This document shows positions 34,573 through 44,562 of a stretch of 64,000 nucleotides of DNA, one piece after another. The DNA lies in contig JANSXH010000001.1 of assembly GCA_024743055.1 (NCBI GenBank), positions 1 through 64,000 on the forward strand, read 5' to 3'. This DNA comes from Pseudomonadota bacterium. Lineage in GTDB: Bacteria > Pseudomonadota > Alphaproteobacteria > Sneathiellales > Sneathiellaceae. Position numbers and translations under genes: made by a program. Under the pieces are notes generated by a model. That model saw nothing but the letters and a program-made list of their open reading frames with translations. It was not told the origin of the DNA and did no database searches. Position 1 is the first letter of the stretch. Each line of letters opens with the position of its first letter.

Positions 34573-36498
34573 GTGACACAAAGAATTCAAACACCGCTGC
34601 TTGATCAGGTGAAGGAACCGAAAGACATTCGGCATTTCTCCTCCCATCAGCTCATCCAGCTGGCGGATGAACTTCGAGCAGAAACCATCGATGCGGTTTC
34701 TGTTACCGGCGGCCATCTGGGCGCAGGTCTTGGGGTTGTTGAGCTCACGGTGGCCCTACACCATGTTTTTAACACACCGGAAGATCGATTGATCTGGGAT
34801 GTCGGGCATCAATGTTACCCTCATAAGATCCTGACGGGTCGACGGAATCGTATCCGGACCCTTCGGCAACCGGACGGACTGTCTGGCTTTACCAAGCGAT
34901 CTGAGAGCGAATATGACCCATTTGGGGCCGCTCATTCCTCTACTTCCATTTCTGCCGGACTTGGCATGGCGGTTGGCCGGGATTTGCAAAACAGATCCAA
35001 CAATGTGATTTCCGTTATTGGCGATGGCGCCATGAGTGCGGGTATGGCCTATGAAGCCATGAACAATGCCGGTGCCATGGATGCCCGGCAAATTGTCATT
35101 CTCAATGATAATGATATGTCCATTGCACCGCCTGTCGGCGCCATGAGTGCCTATCTGTCACGCCTTCTATCGGGCAAGCCTTATCGGGGCCTACGTGAGA
35201 TCGCCAAGCAGTTTGCCTCCATCCTTCCGGACCCTATCGAAAGGACCGCCAGACGGGCCGAGGAATTTGCAAGAGGCATGATGACTGGCGGTACCCTGTT
35301 TGAAGAATTGGGATTTTACTATGTCGGCCCGATTGATGGTCATAATCTGGAACATCTGATCCCGGTCCTCAGAAATGCCCGGGATTCGGAAAACGGTCCG
35401 ATCCTGATTCATTGCGTGACCCAGAAAGGCAAGGGATATGCCCCTGCCGAAGCGGCAGCAGACAAATATCACGGTGTGTCCAAATTCGATGTCATTACGG
35501 GCGCCCAGGACAAGGCAACACCGAACGCACCTTCATATACAAAGGTATTTGCCCAAAGCCTGATCCAGGAAGCGAAAGAGGACAACAAGATTGTCGCCGT
35601 GACGGCGGCCATGCCGGACGGAACAGGACTGGACTTGTTCCAGAAGGAATTCAGGGATCGATGCTTTGACGTCGGGATCGCGGAGCAGCATGCGGTAACT
35701 TTTGCCGCTGGTATGGCAACGGAAGGGCTGAAGCCGTTCGTCGCCATTTATTCAACTTTCTTGCAACGTGCCTATGATCAGGTGGTCCATGACGTGGCCA
35801 TCCAGAACCTGCCTGTTCGGTTTGCTTTGGACCGAGCCGGCCTCGTCGGGGCAGATGGCGCAACCCATGCCGGATCTTTCGATATTACCTACCTCGCGAC
35901 CCTGCCGAACATGATGGTCATGGCCCCTGCAGACGAGGCAGAGCTTAAACATATGGTGGCAACAGCGGCTGCCTATGATAACGGACCTTGTGCCTTTCGC
36001 TATCCACGCGGTGAAGGGGTTGGTGTTGATCTTCCTGAAAAAGGGGAAGTTCTCGAAGTTGGCAAGGGACGCATCATCAAGGAAGGAGAACGGGTTGCCC
36101 TCCTTTCCTTTGGAACGCGCCTGACTGAAGCACTTGGCGCCTCTGAATCTCTGGAAGCCAAAGGTATTTCCACAACTGTGGCTGATGCTCGGTTCTGCAA
36201 ACCACTCGATGAGGAACTTATAAAACGGCTTGCAAAGGGACATGATGTCCTTGTCACCGTTGAAGAAGGTGCTGTCGGCGGATTTGCCAGCCATGTCATG
36301 CAATTCCTGGCTACTGAAGGCCTCCTTGATACAGGACTGAAGATTCGGCCGCTTGTCATGTCAGATCAATATATTGACCAGAACAAAATCGACGTGATGT
36401 ATGATCAGGCGGGCCTGACCCATCATCAGATCATCGAAACAGTCATTTCAGCCCTTGAGACAGACAGCGCCTCCAAGCCGAGCCTGTCAGCGATCTAG
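34573..36498 (+). CDS. dxs: 1-deoxy-D-xylulose-5-phosphate synthase
   Basis: A 641-residue thiamine-diphosphate enzyme that joins pyruvate and glyceraldehyde 3-phosphate, the first step of the MEP isoprenoid pathway. The ThDP motif [16 protein letters not shown] is present, as are the [18 protein letters not shown] N-terminal segment and the later pyrimidine-binding and transketolase C domains. The start is GTG at 34573; the ATG just before it is out of frame. Only five bases separate it from tlyA. Confidence 0.97.
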   Translation: MTQRIQTPLLDQVKEPKDIRHFSSHQLIQLADELRAETIDAVSVTGGHLGAGLGVVELTVALHHVFNTPEDRLIWDVGHQCYPHKILTGRRNRIRTLRQPDGLSGFTKRSESEYDPFGAAHSSTSISAGLGMAVGRDLQNRSNNVISVIGDGAMSAGMAYEAMNNAGAMDARQIVILNDNDMSIAPPVGAMSAYLSRLLSGKPYRGLREIAKQFASILPDPIERTARRAEEFARGMMTGGTLFEELGFYYVGPIDGHNLEHLIPVLRNARDSENGPILIHCVTQKGKGYAPAEAAADKYHGVSKFDVITGAQDKATPNAPSYTKVFAQSLIQEAKEDNKIVAVTAAMPDGTGLDLFQKEFRDRCFDVGIAEQHAVTFAAGMATEGLKPFVAIYSTFLQRAYDQVVHDVAIQNLPVRFALDRAGLVGADGATHAGSFDITYLATLPNMMVMAPADEAELKHMVATAAAYDNGPCAFRYPRGEGVGVDLPEKGEVLEVGKGRIIKEGERVALLSFGTRLTEALGASESLEAKGISTTVADARFCKPLDEELIKRLAKGHDVLVTVEEGAVGGFASHVMQFLATEGLLDTGLKIRPLVMSDQYIDQNKIDVMYDQAGLTHHQIIETVISALETDSASKPSLSAI

Positions 36499-36503
36499 TA
36501 GAC

Positions 36504-37250
36504 ATGTCATCGCTAGACCAGAGACTTGATCTCGAGCTCGTGACACGGGGCCTGGCCAAAAGCCGGGCACGAGCTCAGGAACTAATTTCTGAGCGCAGAG
36601 TCACAGTTGGCGGTGCAATCGTTACTAAGCCAACCCGTAAGGTGTCGCCGGACAGCTTGATTACAGTAGCAACACCTGAGATGGAATGGGTTGGCAGAGG
36701 TGCCAAAAAGCTCCTTGCCGCGCTTTTTCACTTTCAGCTGGATCCGACCGGCAAGGTTGCTGCAGACATTGGCGCGTCCACTGGTGGCTTCACGCAGGTC
36801 CTATTGCAATTTGGCGCCAGCAAGGTTTTTGCGGTCGATGTTGGCCAGGGTCAATTGGTGTCCGAAATCGCCAAAGACATTCGGGTCGTCAACCTGGAAA
36901 AGACGAATGCCCGTGACCTGACGAGGAACATCGTACCGGATCCACTGAATATGATTGTCGCCGATGTCAGCTTTATCTCTCTAAAAAAAGTCCTTCCCGC
37001 AGTTTTGCAACTGTGTACACCAGGGGCCGCTTTAGTCGCCCTCGTCAAACCTCAATTTGAAGTTGGAAAAGGCAATGTCGGCAAGGGTGGTATTGTTCGG
37101 GATGCGGCCCTGGTAAATCAGGTTGCCATCGATATGGAAAACTGGATCAACGAGCAAAGCGGCTGGTCTTCCCTCGGAGTGATTGATAGTCCGATCACCG
37201 GAAGTGATGGCAATCGGGAGTTCTTGCTGGGGGCGCGTCTTGACGATTGA
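36504..37250 (+). CDS. tlyA: TlyA-family rRNA (2'-O) methyltransferase
   Basis: A 248-residue protein with an N-terminal S4 RNA-binding domain (LDLELVTRGLAKSRARAQEL) and a C-terminal FtsJ-like methyltransferase domain (ADIGASTGGFTQVLL, then KPQFEVGKG). TlyA enzymes methylate ribose in 16S and 23S rRNA; older annotation calls them hemolysin A. It follows dxs by five bases, and its end overlaps the next methyltransferase start by 11 bases. Confidence 0.92.
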   Translation: MSSLDQRLDLELVTRGLAKSRARAQELISERRVTVGGAIVTKPTRKVSPDSLITVATPEMEWVGRGAKKLLAALFHFQLDPTGKVAADIGASTGGFTQVLLQFGASKVFAVDVGQGQLVSEIAKDIRVVNLEKTNARDLTRNIVPDPLNMIVADVSFISLKKVLPAVLQLCTPGAALVALVKPQFEVGKGNVGKGGIVRDAALVNQVAIDMENWINEQSGWSSLGVIDSPITGSDGNREFLLGARLDD

Positions 37251-38499
37251 ACTGGAGGTTGACCATATCGGCTCAGCGGGTGACGGGGTCGCTTTCCATA
37301 AAGGACAGTCTGTATTTGTTCCCTATTCTGCACCGGGGGACAGGGTCACCGTTGAGCTTGGAGAACCGCGTGGCAAAGGTCTTACGGCAACAATAACTGA
37401 ATTAATCTCTCCCGGAGCCGACAGGACGGAGCCGTCTTGCCGTCATTTCGGAACCTGTGGTGGCTGCGCATTGCAGCATCTGACTGCCGACTTCAATGCC
37501 AATTGGAAGCGTCAACGGATTATTGATTGTCTTGATCGGGTCGGTCTCAAAAGTGTTGACGTGGAAAATACCGTTACCAGCCCGCCACAAAGCCGTCGAA
37601 GGGTGGAATTCATCGCCTCAAAACGTAAAAAAGGAGTGATGGTCGGATATCATCTCCGCAGGAGCAATCAGATTTTCGACGCTGGCGCCTGCCCCGTGCT
37701 GCAACCTGAGTTGCTTGCACTCCTCAATCCTTTGCGCAAAATGTTGCCGGAAATTCTCCCAAGAAAGTCCATAGCCCGGGTAACGGCGACGATGGCATAT
37801 GAGGGAATTGATATATTGATAACAGCCAATATAGATGATGATCTATGTGCTCGTGAAATCCTCGCAAAGTTTGCCACCGACAATAAGCTGAGCAGGCTGT
37901 CAATCCGACGAAAAAAAGGCGAGGCGCCGGAAGTGATCGCTGCGCCTGGTAATAGCGAAATCTCCCTCGGTCAGGTGATGGCGAACCTTGCCCCTGGAGG
38001 TTTTCTTCAGGCGACAATTGAAGGAGAGCATGCTCTGACTGATCGTGCCAAGGACGCCTTGAAAGACGCCAGAAACATTGTTGACCTCTTTTCAGGTTGC
38101 GGCAGTTTTTCCTTTCCTCTTGTTGGAGAGGCACGGATCCTTGCAGTAGACGAAGATGAGGGTCTGATTTCCGCACTGCGTCAAACCGCCAATAAAAATA
38201 TCCTTCCGATCACGAGTGAACGTCGCGACCTGTTTCAGCGGCCTCTGCTGGCTGAAGAACTTGCTCCCTTTGATGGCTTGATATTTGATCCACCCCGCGC
38301 TGGAGCAGCCGCTCAAGCCGAACAAATCGCCATGTCCGACATTGAAACGGTCGTCGCTGTATCCTGCAACCCGGTCAGCTTTGCAAGGGACATCAAATTA
38401 CTGACTGACGGAGGGTATGAGATCGCGTCTGTACTCCCGGTGGATCAGTTTCTCTGGTCCCCACATGTTGAAATGGTTGCAGTGCTCTCAAAGAAGTAG
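37240..38499 (+). CDS. RlmD/TrmA-family RNA 5-methyluridine methyltransferase
   Basis: A 419-residue enzyme with an N-terminal TRAM-like domain (ELEVDHIGSAGDGVAF), a four-cysteine iron-sulfur motif beginning CRHFGTCGGC, motif I DLFSGCGSFSFPL, DPPRAG and the catalytic cysteine in VSCNPVSFARD. It methylates uridine at C5 in rRNA or tRNA; the target is not certain. No ATG fits: the best start is TTG at 37240 with GGGGG upstream, inside the tlyA coding end, implying translational coupling. It converges on the EAL-like gene seven bases away. Confidence 0.88.
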   Translation: MTIELEVDHIGSAGDGVAFHKGQSVFVPYSAPGDRVTVELGEPRGKGLTATITELISPGADRTEPSCRHFGTCGGCALQHLTADFNANWKRQRIIDCLDRVGLKSVDVENTVTSPPQSRRRVEFIASKRKKGVMVGYHLRRSNQIFDAGACPVLQPELLALLNPLRKMLPEILPRKSIARVTATMAYEGIDILITANIDDDLCAREILAKFATDNKLSRLSIRRKKGEAPEVIAAPGNSEISLGQVMANLAPGGFLQATIEGEHALTDRAKDALKDARNIVDLFSGCGSFSFPLVGEARILAVDEDEGLISALRQTANKNILPITSERRDLFQRPLLAEELAPFDGLIFDPPRAGAAAQAEQIAMSDIETVVAVSCNPVSFARDIKLLTDGGYEIASVLPVDQFLWSPHVEMVAVLSKK

Positions 38500-38506
38500 G
38501 TAGCTG

Positions 38507-39796
38507 CTACCGCTTTATTGAAAACGGCTTGAAAGGTGTCGGTTGGATCGTGCTGAAAACCGGTCCGCTGACATAATCAACACCCGCATTGAAGGCTGCC
38601 CGGACAAGGCTGTCATCGCCAAGGGAGCGCCAGATAACTTTCTTTTTGTTCTGTTTGGCCCGCAAAACCAGATCGGAAATCTCCGAAAGGGTTTGCTGAC
38701 CCTGCTCCGCCACCGTAATGCCGTGCACGGGAAGGTCCCGGACAGCGTCAAATTCCTTCCAGTCTGGATTTACCTCAAACGTAAACCCGAGAACCAACGA
38801 GCGAATGCTCGTAAATATTTGGCGGTACCGGCTATTTGGTGTGCCCGTGACTGTGCCTTGAATATTTAGAACCAGATGACGGCAGGTATAGGTGGGTAAC
38901 GCCGACAAGATGCGGGCATATTTCCCGCGGCAGAACGCGTTGGCCAAAGTCTCGAAATGTACAGAGACAAAGATTGTCGGTTTGTTCCCAATGTCTCCCA
39001 GGTCCTCAATAGCTTTGCCAACTTCCCGTAGGACGAGGAAATCCATTTCCGCCCTAAGCCTAGGGGAGCCATTGAATACCGGGTCGTCAGAGGTCAATGG
39101 TTTTGCTTCGCTGTCTGTAAGATTGTAGGCCAGCACTTCATTCATACCGACAAAGCTCTTGCGGCGATTAATGAAGGGCCGAAAGCGAACGCTTATTTTT
39201 TGTCGCCGCTTCTGAAATTCACGGGTTTCCGTATCCTGTGTCTTTTCGATAGCCGTCCGGAAACAGGTGATAAGATCATCCAGGCTTTCGATCCTGTCCA
39301 GTCCGTCGAAATCCTCAATTTCCAGCATGGCGGCTTCAACTGAAATGAGTTCTCCACCCGGCATCTCGCCAAAGAGCTTATTGACGAGATCAGATGCGAT
39401 TTCTCGGGATTGAACGACAGCTTCCTCTCGGCTTAACCCAGCAAAGAGCAACGCAAAATGGCCTGCGTCGAGAGGCACATAGACGTCTTGCTTTCCAAGC
39501 CGCCTGGTCAGAAAAGCCTCTGTGATACGAAGAACACTTTTTTCAATCGACTCCCATTGATCCGCATATTGTGCCTTAACATCATCAAGGCCAACGATCT
39601 GAATGCTCCCGGTTATAAGATTTTGCAGGGCATCGCGATAGGTTCGCCCGTAAGGCTTCAGGAAATGGCCGGCTTCGCCAATCTCATAGTGATCAACGGG
39701 TCCGGACTTCTTGGTAGCTGGTGTACTCTCAACCGTTCGGCCCTGGTCGAAATAATCCGGGCTAACTGTCTTCGGCTGATCTAAACTTTTAGGCAT
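38507..39796 (-). CDS. Degenerate EAL-domain-like protein
   Basis: A 429-residue soluble protein. The last 170 residues follow the outline of an EAL phosphodiesterase (IFVSVHFETL, LVLNIQG, GFTFEVNPD, VIWRSLGDDSLVRAAFNAG, VDYVSGPVFS) but the catalytic EAL, DDFG and AEGVE residues are missing. The first half has a GGDEF-like size and layout (VPLDAGHFALLFAGLSREEA) without a GGDEF motif. It probably binds a partner or nucleotide rather than turning over cyclic di-GMP. The family assignment rests on pattern only. It has no co-transcribed neighbour. Confidence 0.65.
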   Translation of the reverse strand: MPKSLDQPKTVSPDYFDQGRTVESTPATKKSGPVDHYEIGEAGHFLKPYGRTYRDALQNLITGSIQIVGLDDVKAQYADQWESIEKSVLRITEAFLTRRLGKQDVYVPLDAGHFALLFAGLSREEAVVQSREIASDLVNKLFGEMPGGELISVEAAMLEIEDFDGLDRIESLDDLITCFRTAIEKTQDTETREFQKRRQKISVRFRPFINRRKSFVGMNEVLAYNLTDSEAKPLTSDDPVFNGSPRLRAEMDFLVLREVGKAIEDLGDIGNKPTIFVSVHFETLANAFCRGKYARILSALPTYTCRHLVLNIQGTVTGTPNSRYRQIFTSIRSLVLGFTFEVNPDWKEFDAVRDLPVHGITVAEQGQQTLSEISDLVLRAKQNKKKVIWRSLGDDSLVRAAFNAGVDYVSGPVFSTIQPTPFKPFSIKR

Positions 39797-39976
39797 GGAC
39801 GCTGAAATCCTACAACACTCTTAATCTTATTTGTACTCAATGCCTGTCACAAGCCCCTGAAACTCGCAGAATTTGGTGTATATTTGGTTAATTTTCTATT
39901 CCCGAATTGCTGAAAAATTCCAGTTTCTGACGTCCGTCAACCTCCCCTTAAGGAATTCTTGATAGCTTGAAGAGCC

Positions 39977-40387
39977 ATGAAGAAGGATGCCTTGAAGATG
40001 CCGAAAAAGCTCAATGCACTGACCTCAGATTTTGTGGAAATCACCATCCCTGCACAGGAGCATGTGAAAATTTGCCCGTTTACGGAAAGTCTTTTAGCGG
40101 AGCTAACAACCGCGTTTGAATCACGCCGAGAAACCAGTAAATGGTGCGGATTTGCTGCTTTGGATACCCTCCCAGAAGAGCTTTCGGGCTCAACCAGCAA
40201 CTCTTTTTCCGATCTGCATCCCCTATGTACCGTGATGTTTCTGAAAGGAGCAGATTCCAAGAATTTCCTTTTACAATCCATAGATCATGAGTTTCTTCTC
40301 CTTGATGATGATTTTCGCCTCGTTCATAAATGCCCTTCCCTATCCACCATCCTGGAACAGGCCGATGTTCCAAAACAGTGCCATTAA
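39977..40387 (+). CDS. Hypothetical protein upstream of tusA-like gene
   Basis: A 136-residue protein I do not recognise. It is soluble, with four scattered cysteines (KICPF, KWCGF, LHPLCTV, HKCPS) and two histidines near them; no standard zinc motif is formed. The ATG at 39977 has GAAGAG upstream, and a second in-frame ATG lies at 39998. The TusA-like gene follows 90 bases later on the same strand. Coding is likely but not certain, as an open frame also exists on the other strand. Confidence 0.5.
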   Translation: MKKDALKMPKKLNALTSDFVEITIPAQEHVKICPFTESLLAELTTAFESRRETSKWCGFAALDTLPEELSGSTSNSFSDLHPLCTVMFLKGADSKNFLLQSIDHEFLLLDDDFRLVHKCPSLSTILEQADVPKQCH

Positions 40388-40477
40388 GGAAAATGATTGG
40401 TTGCGTGAGACAAGCTCCGTGACTAAATTTCGCCGAAACCTTCCAATATTGGGATTGAAAAGCTGGATAGGATCAAA

Positions 40478-40711
40478 GTGGCTGAGTCACATTTACTGGA
40501 TACATCGGGGCTAAATTGCCCGCTTCCTGTTCTAAAGGCCAAAAAAGCTTTAAAACCTCTTTCCCATGGAGAGGTGCTGACGGTCATCGCGACAGACCCA
40601 GCTTCCACCATTGATTTTAAGCATTTCTGCCATGTAAGTGGAAATGTGTTGGAGCGTCTTCATGAAGAAGACGGTCGGTTTGAGTATGTGATCCGCAAGG
40701 TTACCGAATAG
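40478..40711 (+). CDS. TusA-family sulfur carrier protein
   Basis: A 77-residue protein with the TusA signature LDTSGLNCPLPVLKAKKAL; C14 in the CPxP motif would carry a persulfide. Members pass sulfur for tRNA thiolation, molybdenum cofactor or sulfur oxidation. The start is GTG at 40478 with AGGA upstream. It converges on the MscS-like gene. The partner proteins are not in this window. Confidence 0.92.
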   Translation: MAESHLLDTSGLNCPLPVLKAKKALKPLSHGEVLTVIATDPASTIDFKHFCHVSGNVLERLHEEDGRFEYVIRKVTE

Positions 40712-40718
40712 CGGATAT

Positions 40719-41912
40719 TCAAGCATTCCCATCCTTGAAGGGAAATGCGCCCTCTTCGGTGAAGTGCCCTTTTTTAAAGTCCGGCGGCGGTTCATAGGGC
40801 TCCGGTTCATCAGCCCCAGTCCCTGCATAGACCGAGATTGAAGGGAAAGCAAAAGATGATCCAGCGGCTTCCACGATATGCTTGATGGCATAGGCAAAAT
40901 CCTGCTTGATATCCAGCCATTCCCCCCAGTTTGTTGTCTTGGTGAAGCAGTAAATCATGATATCGATGCTGCTGTCGTTGAAGCTGTCAGTCACAACAAA
41001 TGTTGAGGTTTCCGACGCCGGGGCGAAATCAGCATTGTCGGTTACGTAATCCCGAATCTGATCAGTAATCACCTGCAGCTGCGCCACCGAAGTTGAATAT
41101 TCAACACCAATTTTCCAGTAAATCCGACGATGGGTCATTTCCGAAAAGTTGATGACGGCCTTGTCCGCAAAGGTCGCATTGGGAACGATAGTGGAGGCCT
41201 TATCAAAACGCCGGATCATGGTTGAACGGAATCCGATTTTCTCGACAGTTCCTTCGACTACGCCGTCAACCTTGACCCAGTCCCCGGCTTTAAATCTTTT
41301 TTCCGCAAGTATTAGGAACCCGCTGATCAGGTTTTTGAAAAGGTCCTGCGCACCGAGGGCTACCGCAACACCAACGATGCCGAGGCCGGCAATGATTGGT
41401 CCGACTTCAATCCCCCAAAGTTCAAGAACGGTCGCAGCGCCAATACCAGCGACAATCCCCTTCATAACTTTCACAAGGAAATTGACCATCTCCGAAGAGA
41501 ATATTTCCTCCAGCTTGCCAAGAAGGAAAGTCAACGGGCCTATGGCACAGTAGAGAGCCCAGAAAATATTGAAGACCACGAGAGATCGAACAAGGTTGCT
41601 GCTCGCAGGACCCAAGTCCTCGCTATCGGCAAATTGTGGGACTTCCAGCGCAAAATAAACCCCAACAACGACCGGTATGAAGCGAATGGGCCCCTGCATC
41701 GCCAGTATAAGTTTGTCATCCAACTGATTGTCAGATCTCTCGGCAATCTTGATCAGCCGATTGATTACAAGACGCGTGAATATCCCGCGGATTAACAGGG
41801 CGAAAAGCAGGATCAGGACGGAAGTGATAATGGAACCAATGTCTATGCCCATATATCCGGTTTCCCAGACATCTTTTACCAATTCCCAAAACTGCGTCAT
41901 TCCTTCAGGCAC
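40719..41912 (-). CDS. MscS-family mechanosensitive ion channel
   Basis: A 397-residue membrane protein with four or five N-terminal hydrophobic segments and the conserved MscS pore region (GLGIVGVAVALGAQDLFKNLISGFLIL, written here as the segment around residues 174-200), followed by the beta domain (FKAGDWVKVDGVVEGTVEKIG). It releases solutes during hypo-osmotic shock. The C-terminal end is proline- and acid-rich. It is transcribed alone, convergent with the TusA-like gene. Confidence 0.92.
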   Translation of the reverse strand: MPEGMTQFWELVKDVWETGYMGIDIGSIITSVLILLFALLIRGIFTRLVINRLIKIAERSDNQLDDKLILAMQGPIRFIPVVVGVYFALEVPQFADSEDLGPASSNLVRSLVVFNIFWALYCAIGPLTFLLGKLEEIFSSEMVNFLVKVMKGIVAGIGAATVLELWGIEVGPIIAGLGIVGVAVALGAQDLFKNLISGFLILAEKRFKAGDWVKVDGVVEGTVEKIGFRSTMIRRFDKASTIVPNATFADKAVINFSEMTHRRIYWKIGVEYSTSVAQLQVITDQIRDYVTDNADFAPASETSTFVVTDSFNDSSIDIMIYCFTKTTNWGEWLDIKQDFAYAIKHIVEAAGSSFAFPSISVYAGTGADEPEPYEPPPDFKKGHFTEEGAFPFKDGNA

Positions 41913-42019
41913 TTAACTTTTCCGATCCTTGGTCATTACAATATTCTTCGACACTCAATACCCTCTGATAGGGTTGAAATCAATTGCTGTCACAAAGGCA
42001 AACCTCTCTTTGTCATTTG

Positions 42020-43060
42020 CTAGCGAATGGTTTCAAGAACTGTATCAACGTCTTCTTCCGTCGTATTCCAAGAGGCTACAAGACGGATCTCTCTATTTTC
42101 GGCAGGTCCATTCGGATAAAAAAGAACATCAGATTCTGATAAGCGTTTAAGTGACGGTGCGGGAAGTTTCGCAAAAATCATGTTGGCCTCCACCGGATAT
42201 GTGAGGGATGCTCCCTCAATTTCAGAAATACCGTCTGCCAATCGTCGTGCCATTTTGTTGGCGTGATCGGCCCAGTCCAGCCAGTTTGTCTCACTTAGAT
42301 AACCGTGCAGTTGTGCCGACAGGTAGCGCATTTTAGAAAACAGATGGGCGCCTCTTTTTCTACGGAATTCAAACTCCTTCGCCTTCTCCATATTGAAAAA
42401 GACGACCGCCTCCGCCGCCATCGCCCCATTTTTCGTTGCGCCAAATGAAAGAACATCGACCCCGGCCCGCCAGGTAATATCCGCCGGCTCGCAACCAAGG
42501 GAGACGAGAGCATTGGCAAATCTAGCGCCATCCATATGCACATTGAGGTCATGCTTTTTCGCCACAGCAGCAAGGGTCGAGACCTCATCAGGACTATAGG
42601 CCGTGCCACATTCAGTCAATTGCGTCAGGCTGAGGGCAGAAGGCTGAACATGATGGACATTTCCGGCGCCAGAGTTCTCAAGGGCTGAGTGAAGGTCACC
42701 CGCTTGGATCTTTCCATTTTCGCCATCAAGCAGGACGATTTTTGCCCCGCCCGTATAGAATTCAGGGGCACCGCATTCGTCCAGTTCAATATGTCCCAGC
42801 TTATGGCTGTATACCGCACCATAAGGCGGAACCAATACACTCAAAGCCAGGGAGTTGGCCGCTGTCCCTGTCGCGACCGGAAAGGCACGTAAATCGCAGG
42901 CAAAGACTTCGCGAAGTTTTTCTTCCATGGCTTCGGTGATAGAATCATTCCCATATCCCATGGCGGGGCCTTGGTTCGCCTCTTGAAGCGCTTCGATTAC
43001 TTCTGGAGCCACTGGTGCCGCGTTATCGCTGGCAAAGTTTACGCGTACTTTTTCCGTCAT
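42020..43060 (-). CDS. ltaE: Low-specificity L-threonine aldolase
   Basis: A 346-residue PLP enzyme of the beta-eliminating lyase family, which cleaves threonine or allo-threonine to glycine and acetaldehyde. It opens NFASDNAAPVAPEVIEAL, and the Schiff-base lysine is in SFGATKNGA. The DGARFANA segment holds the cofactor aspartate. Its ATG overlaps the stop of the DUF6476 gene by four bases, so these two are coupled. The region downstream of it (41913-42019) has no gene. Confidence 0.92.
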   Translation of the reverse strand: MTEKVRVNFASDNAAPVAPEVIEALQEANQGPAMGYGNDSITEAMEEKLREVFACDLRAFPVATGTAANSLALSVLVPPYGAVYSHKLGHIELDECGAPEFYTGGAKIVLLDGENGKIQAGDLHSALENSGAGNVHHVQPSALSLTQLTECGTAYSPDEVSTLAAVAKKHDLNVHMDGARFANALVSLGCEPADITWRAGVDVLSFGATKNGAMAAEAVVFFNMEKAKEFEFRRKRGAHLFSKMRYLSAQLHGYLSETNWLDWADHANKMARRLADGISEIEGASLTYPVEANMIFAKLPAPSLKRLSESDVLFYPNGPAENREIRLVASWNTTEEDVDTVLETIR

Positions 43061-43437
43061 TGAATGCCTTCTCGACCTAAGGTGAGAGTACCCAAGACTT
43101 CACCATCCATTAAACTGATTACCAGAACGATGCGAGCCACTCCTTCAGTTCCAAAAACCATGAAAAGACGATCATTTCCGGCGGTCATGCTAATCACATC
43201 CATGTCTTCTGGTATCGGGACCCGAATATCTCCAAATTGAGCCTGCTTCTGATACCCCATGGTTGATGAAGTCGTGATTTCAGTGGACATCTCAGCGGTA
43301 TCTGTTGCTGTCAGGCGCTTATATATGGTAACCGCTATGACAACGGCGAAAATTACGATCAAGACACCGAGAATACCGACTATCCATTTCAACAGGGTAA
43401 AGTTGGGCCCTGGTGTTTGATCGGACTGTTCAGACAT
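43057..43437 (-). CDS. DUF6476-type single-pass membrane protein
   Basis: A 126-residue protein with one transmembrane helix (about 18-40, LLKWIVGILGVLIVIFAVV) and a small extracytoplasmic domain (IPEDMDVISMTAGNDRLFMVFG). It resembles the short membrane protein often encoded opposite rluD in alphaproteobacteria. The start at 43437 has AGGGGCG upstream; the frame to 43473 has none. It overlaps ltaE by four bases and is divergent from rluD. Function unknown. Confidence 0.8.
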   Translation of the reverse strand: MSEQSDQTPGPNFTLLKWIVGILGVLIVIFAVVIAVTIYKRLTATDTAEMSTEITTSSTMGYQKQAQFGDIRVPIPEDMDVISMTAGNDRLFMVFGTEGVARIVLVISLMDGEVLGTLTLGREGIQ

Positions 43438-43477
43438 GTAATCGCCCCTTTTTAACAAACGAAACTGGTACATTGAT

Positions 43478-44449
43478 ATGCCATCACCTGAAGGTATACA
43501 TCAAGTTGAAGTTACAAGCGACGATATCGGCGAACGGTTGGATCGTTTTTTGGCCAAGGCATTGGGGGGCTTGTCTCGCAACCGGGTAAAACCTCTTGTC
43601 AAGAACGGTTTGGCAACCTTCGAGGGTCAGGTCGTTGATGATCCCTCGCGTCGTGTCAAGGAAGGGGAAATGTATCAGATCACAGTGCCTGAGGCTCAGG
43701 ACCCGGAACCTAAGCCGGAAGATATCCCCCTCGACATCGCGTATGAGGACGATCATCTGATAGTTATTAACAAACCGGCCCGCATGGTTGTTCACCCAGC
43801 AGCAGGCAATTGGAGCGGGACTCTGGTCAATGCTTTGCTGCATCATTGCCGGGATAGTCTGTCCGGTATCGGCGGGGTCAAGCGTCCGGGTATTGTCCAT
43901 CGAATTGACAAGGAAACCAGCGGCTTGATGGTAGTTGCAAAAACTGACGCAGCCCATCAGGGTCTGGCAGAACAATTTGAGAAGCATACCGTAGAGCGTC
44001 TGTACAAAGCCGTCGTCTGGGGTCGGGTCTATCCGCCGGAGGGTGATGTGGAGGCAAATATCGGCCGTGACCCTCATAACCGCAAGCGCATGTCCGTCGT
44101 TGCGGAGGGCGGGAAAACAGCCTTTACACATTATCAGCTTGAGAAGAATTACTCCGACATTGCCTGCCTGATCAGCTGTGTTCTAAAGACCGGCAGGACC
44201 CATCAGATTCGGGTTCATATGGCCCATATCGGCTATCCACTGGTAGGCGATCCGGTCTATACGCGACCCAAGCTCAGCCGAACCCAGTCATTGCCGGAAT
44301 CACGGCGAAACGCCATCCATAAATTCCGTCGCCAGGCCTTACACGCCCAAACCCTCGGATTTGTGCATCCCATCACAGACAAACCCTTGAAATTTGAGGC
44401 AGAATTCCCAAATGATATGAGGAAGTTGATTAAGGCTTTTGAGGGGTAG
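43478..44449 (+). CDS. rluD: Ribosomal large subunit pseudouridine synthase D
   Basis: A 323-residue RluA-family enzyme with an N-terminal S4 domain (RLDRFLAKALGGLSRNRVKPLV), the catalytic aspartate in GIVHRIDKETSGLMV and the conserved GRTHQIRVH. RluD makes three pseudouridines in helix 69 of 23S rRNA and supports ribosome assembly. It stands 113 bases before rpoH on the same strand, a neighbour relation common in alphaproteobacteria. Confidence 0.95.
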   Translation: MPSPEGIHQVEVTSDDIGERLDRFLAKALGGLSRNRVKPLVKNGLATFEGQVVDDPSRRVKEGEMYQITVPEAQDPEPKPEDIPLDIAYEDDHLIVINKPARMVVHPAAGNWSGTLVNALLHHCRDSLSGIGGVKRPGIVHRIDKETSGLMVVAKTDAAHQGLAEQFEKHTVERLYKAVVWGRVYPPEGDVEANIGRDPHNRKRMSVVAEGGKTAFTHYQLEKNYSDIACLISCVLKTGRTHQIRVHMAHIGYPLVGDPVYTRPKLSRTQSLPESRRNAIHKFRRQALHAQTLGFVHPITDKPLKFEAEFPNDMRKLIKAFEG

Positions 44450-44562
44450 ATGCCCTCTGGGTCATTTTCAATTTTCAAAAAGGGGAAATTAGCGGGCTTG
44501 TTTTTACGGGCGTCCAGAACGACGGAAAACAAAGCGCCGATAGAACAGAGAGGGTCTTAGTC

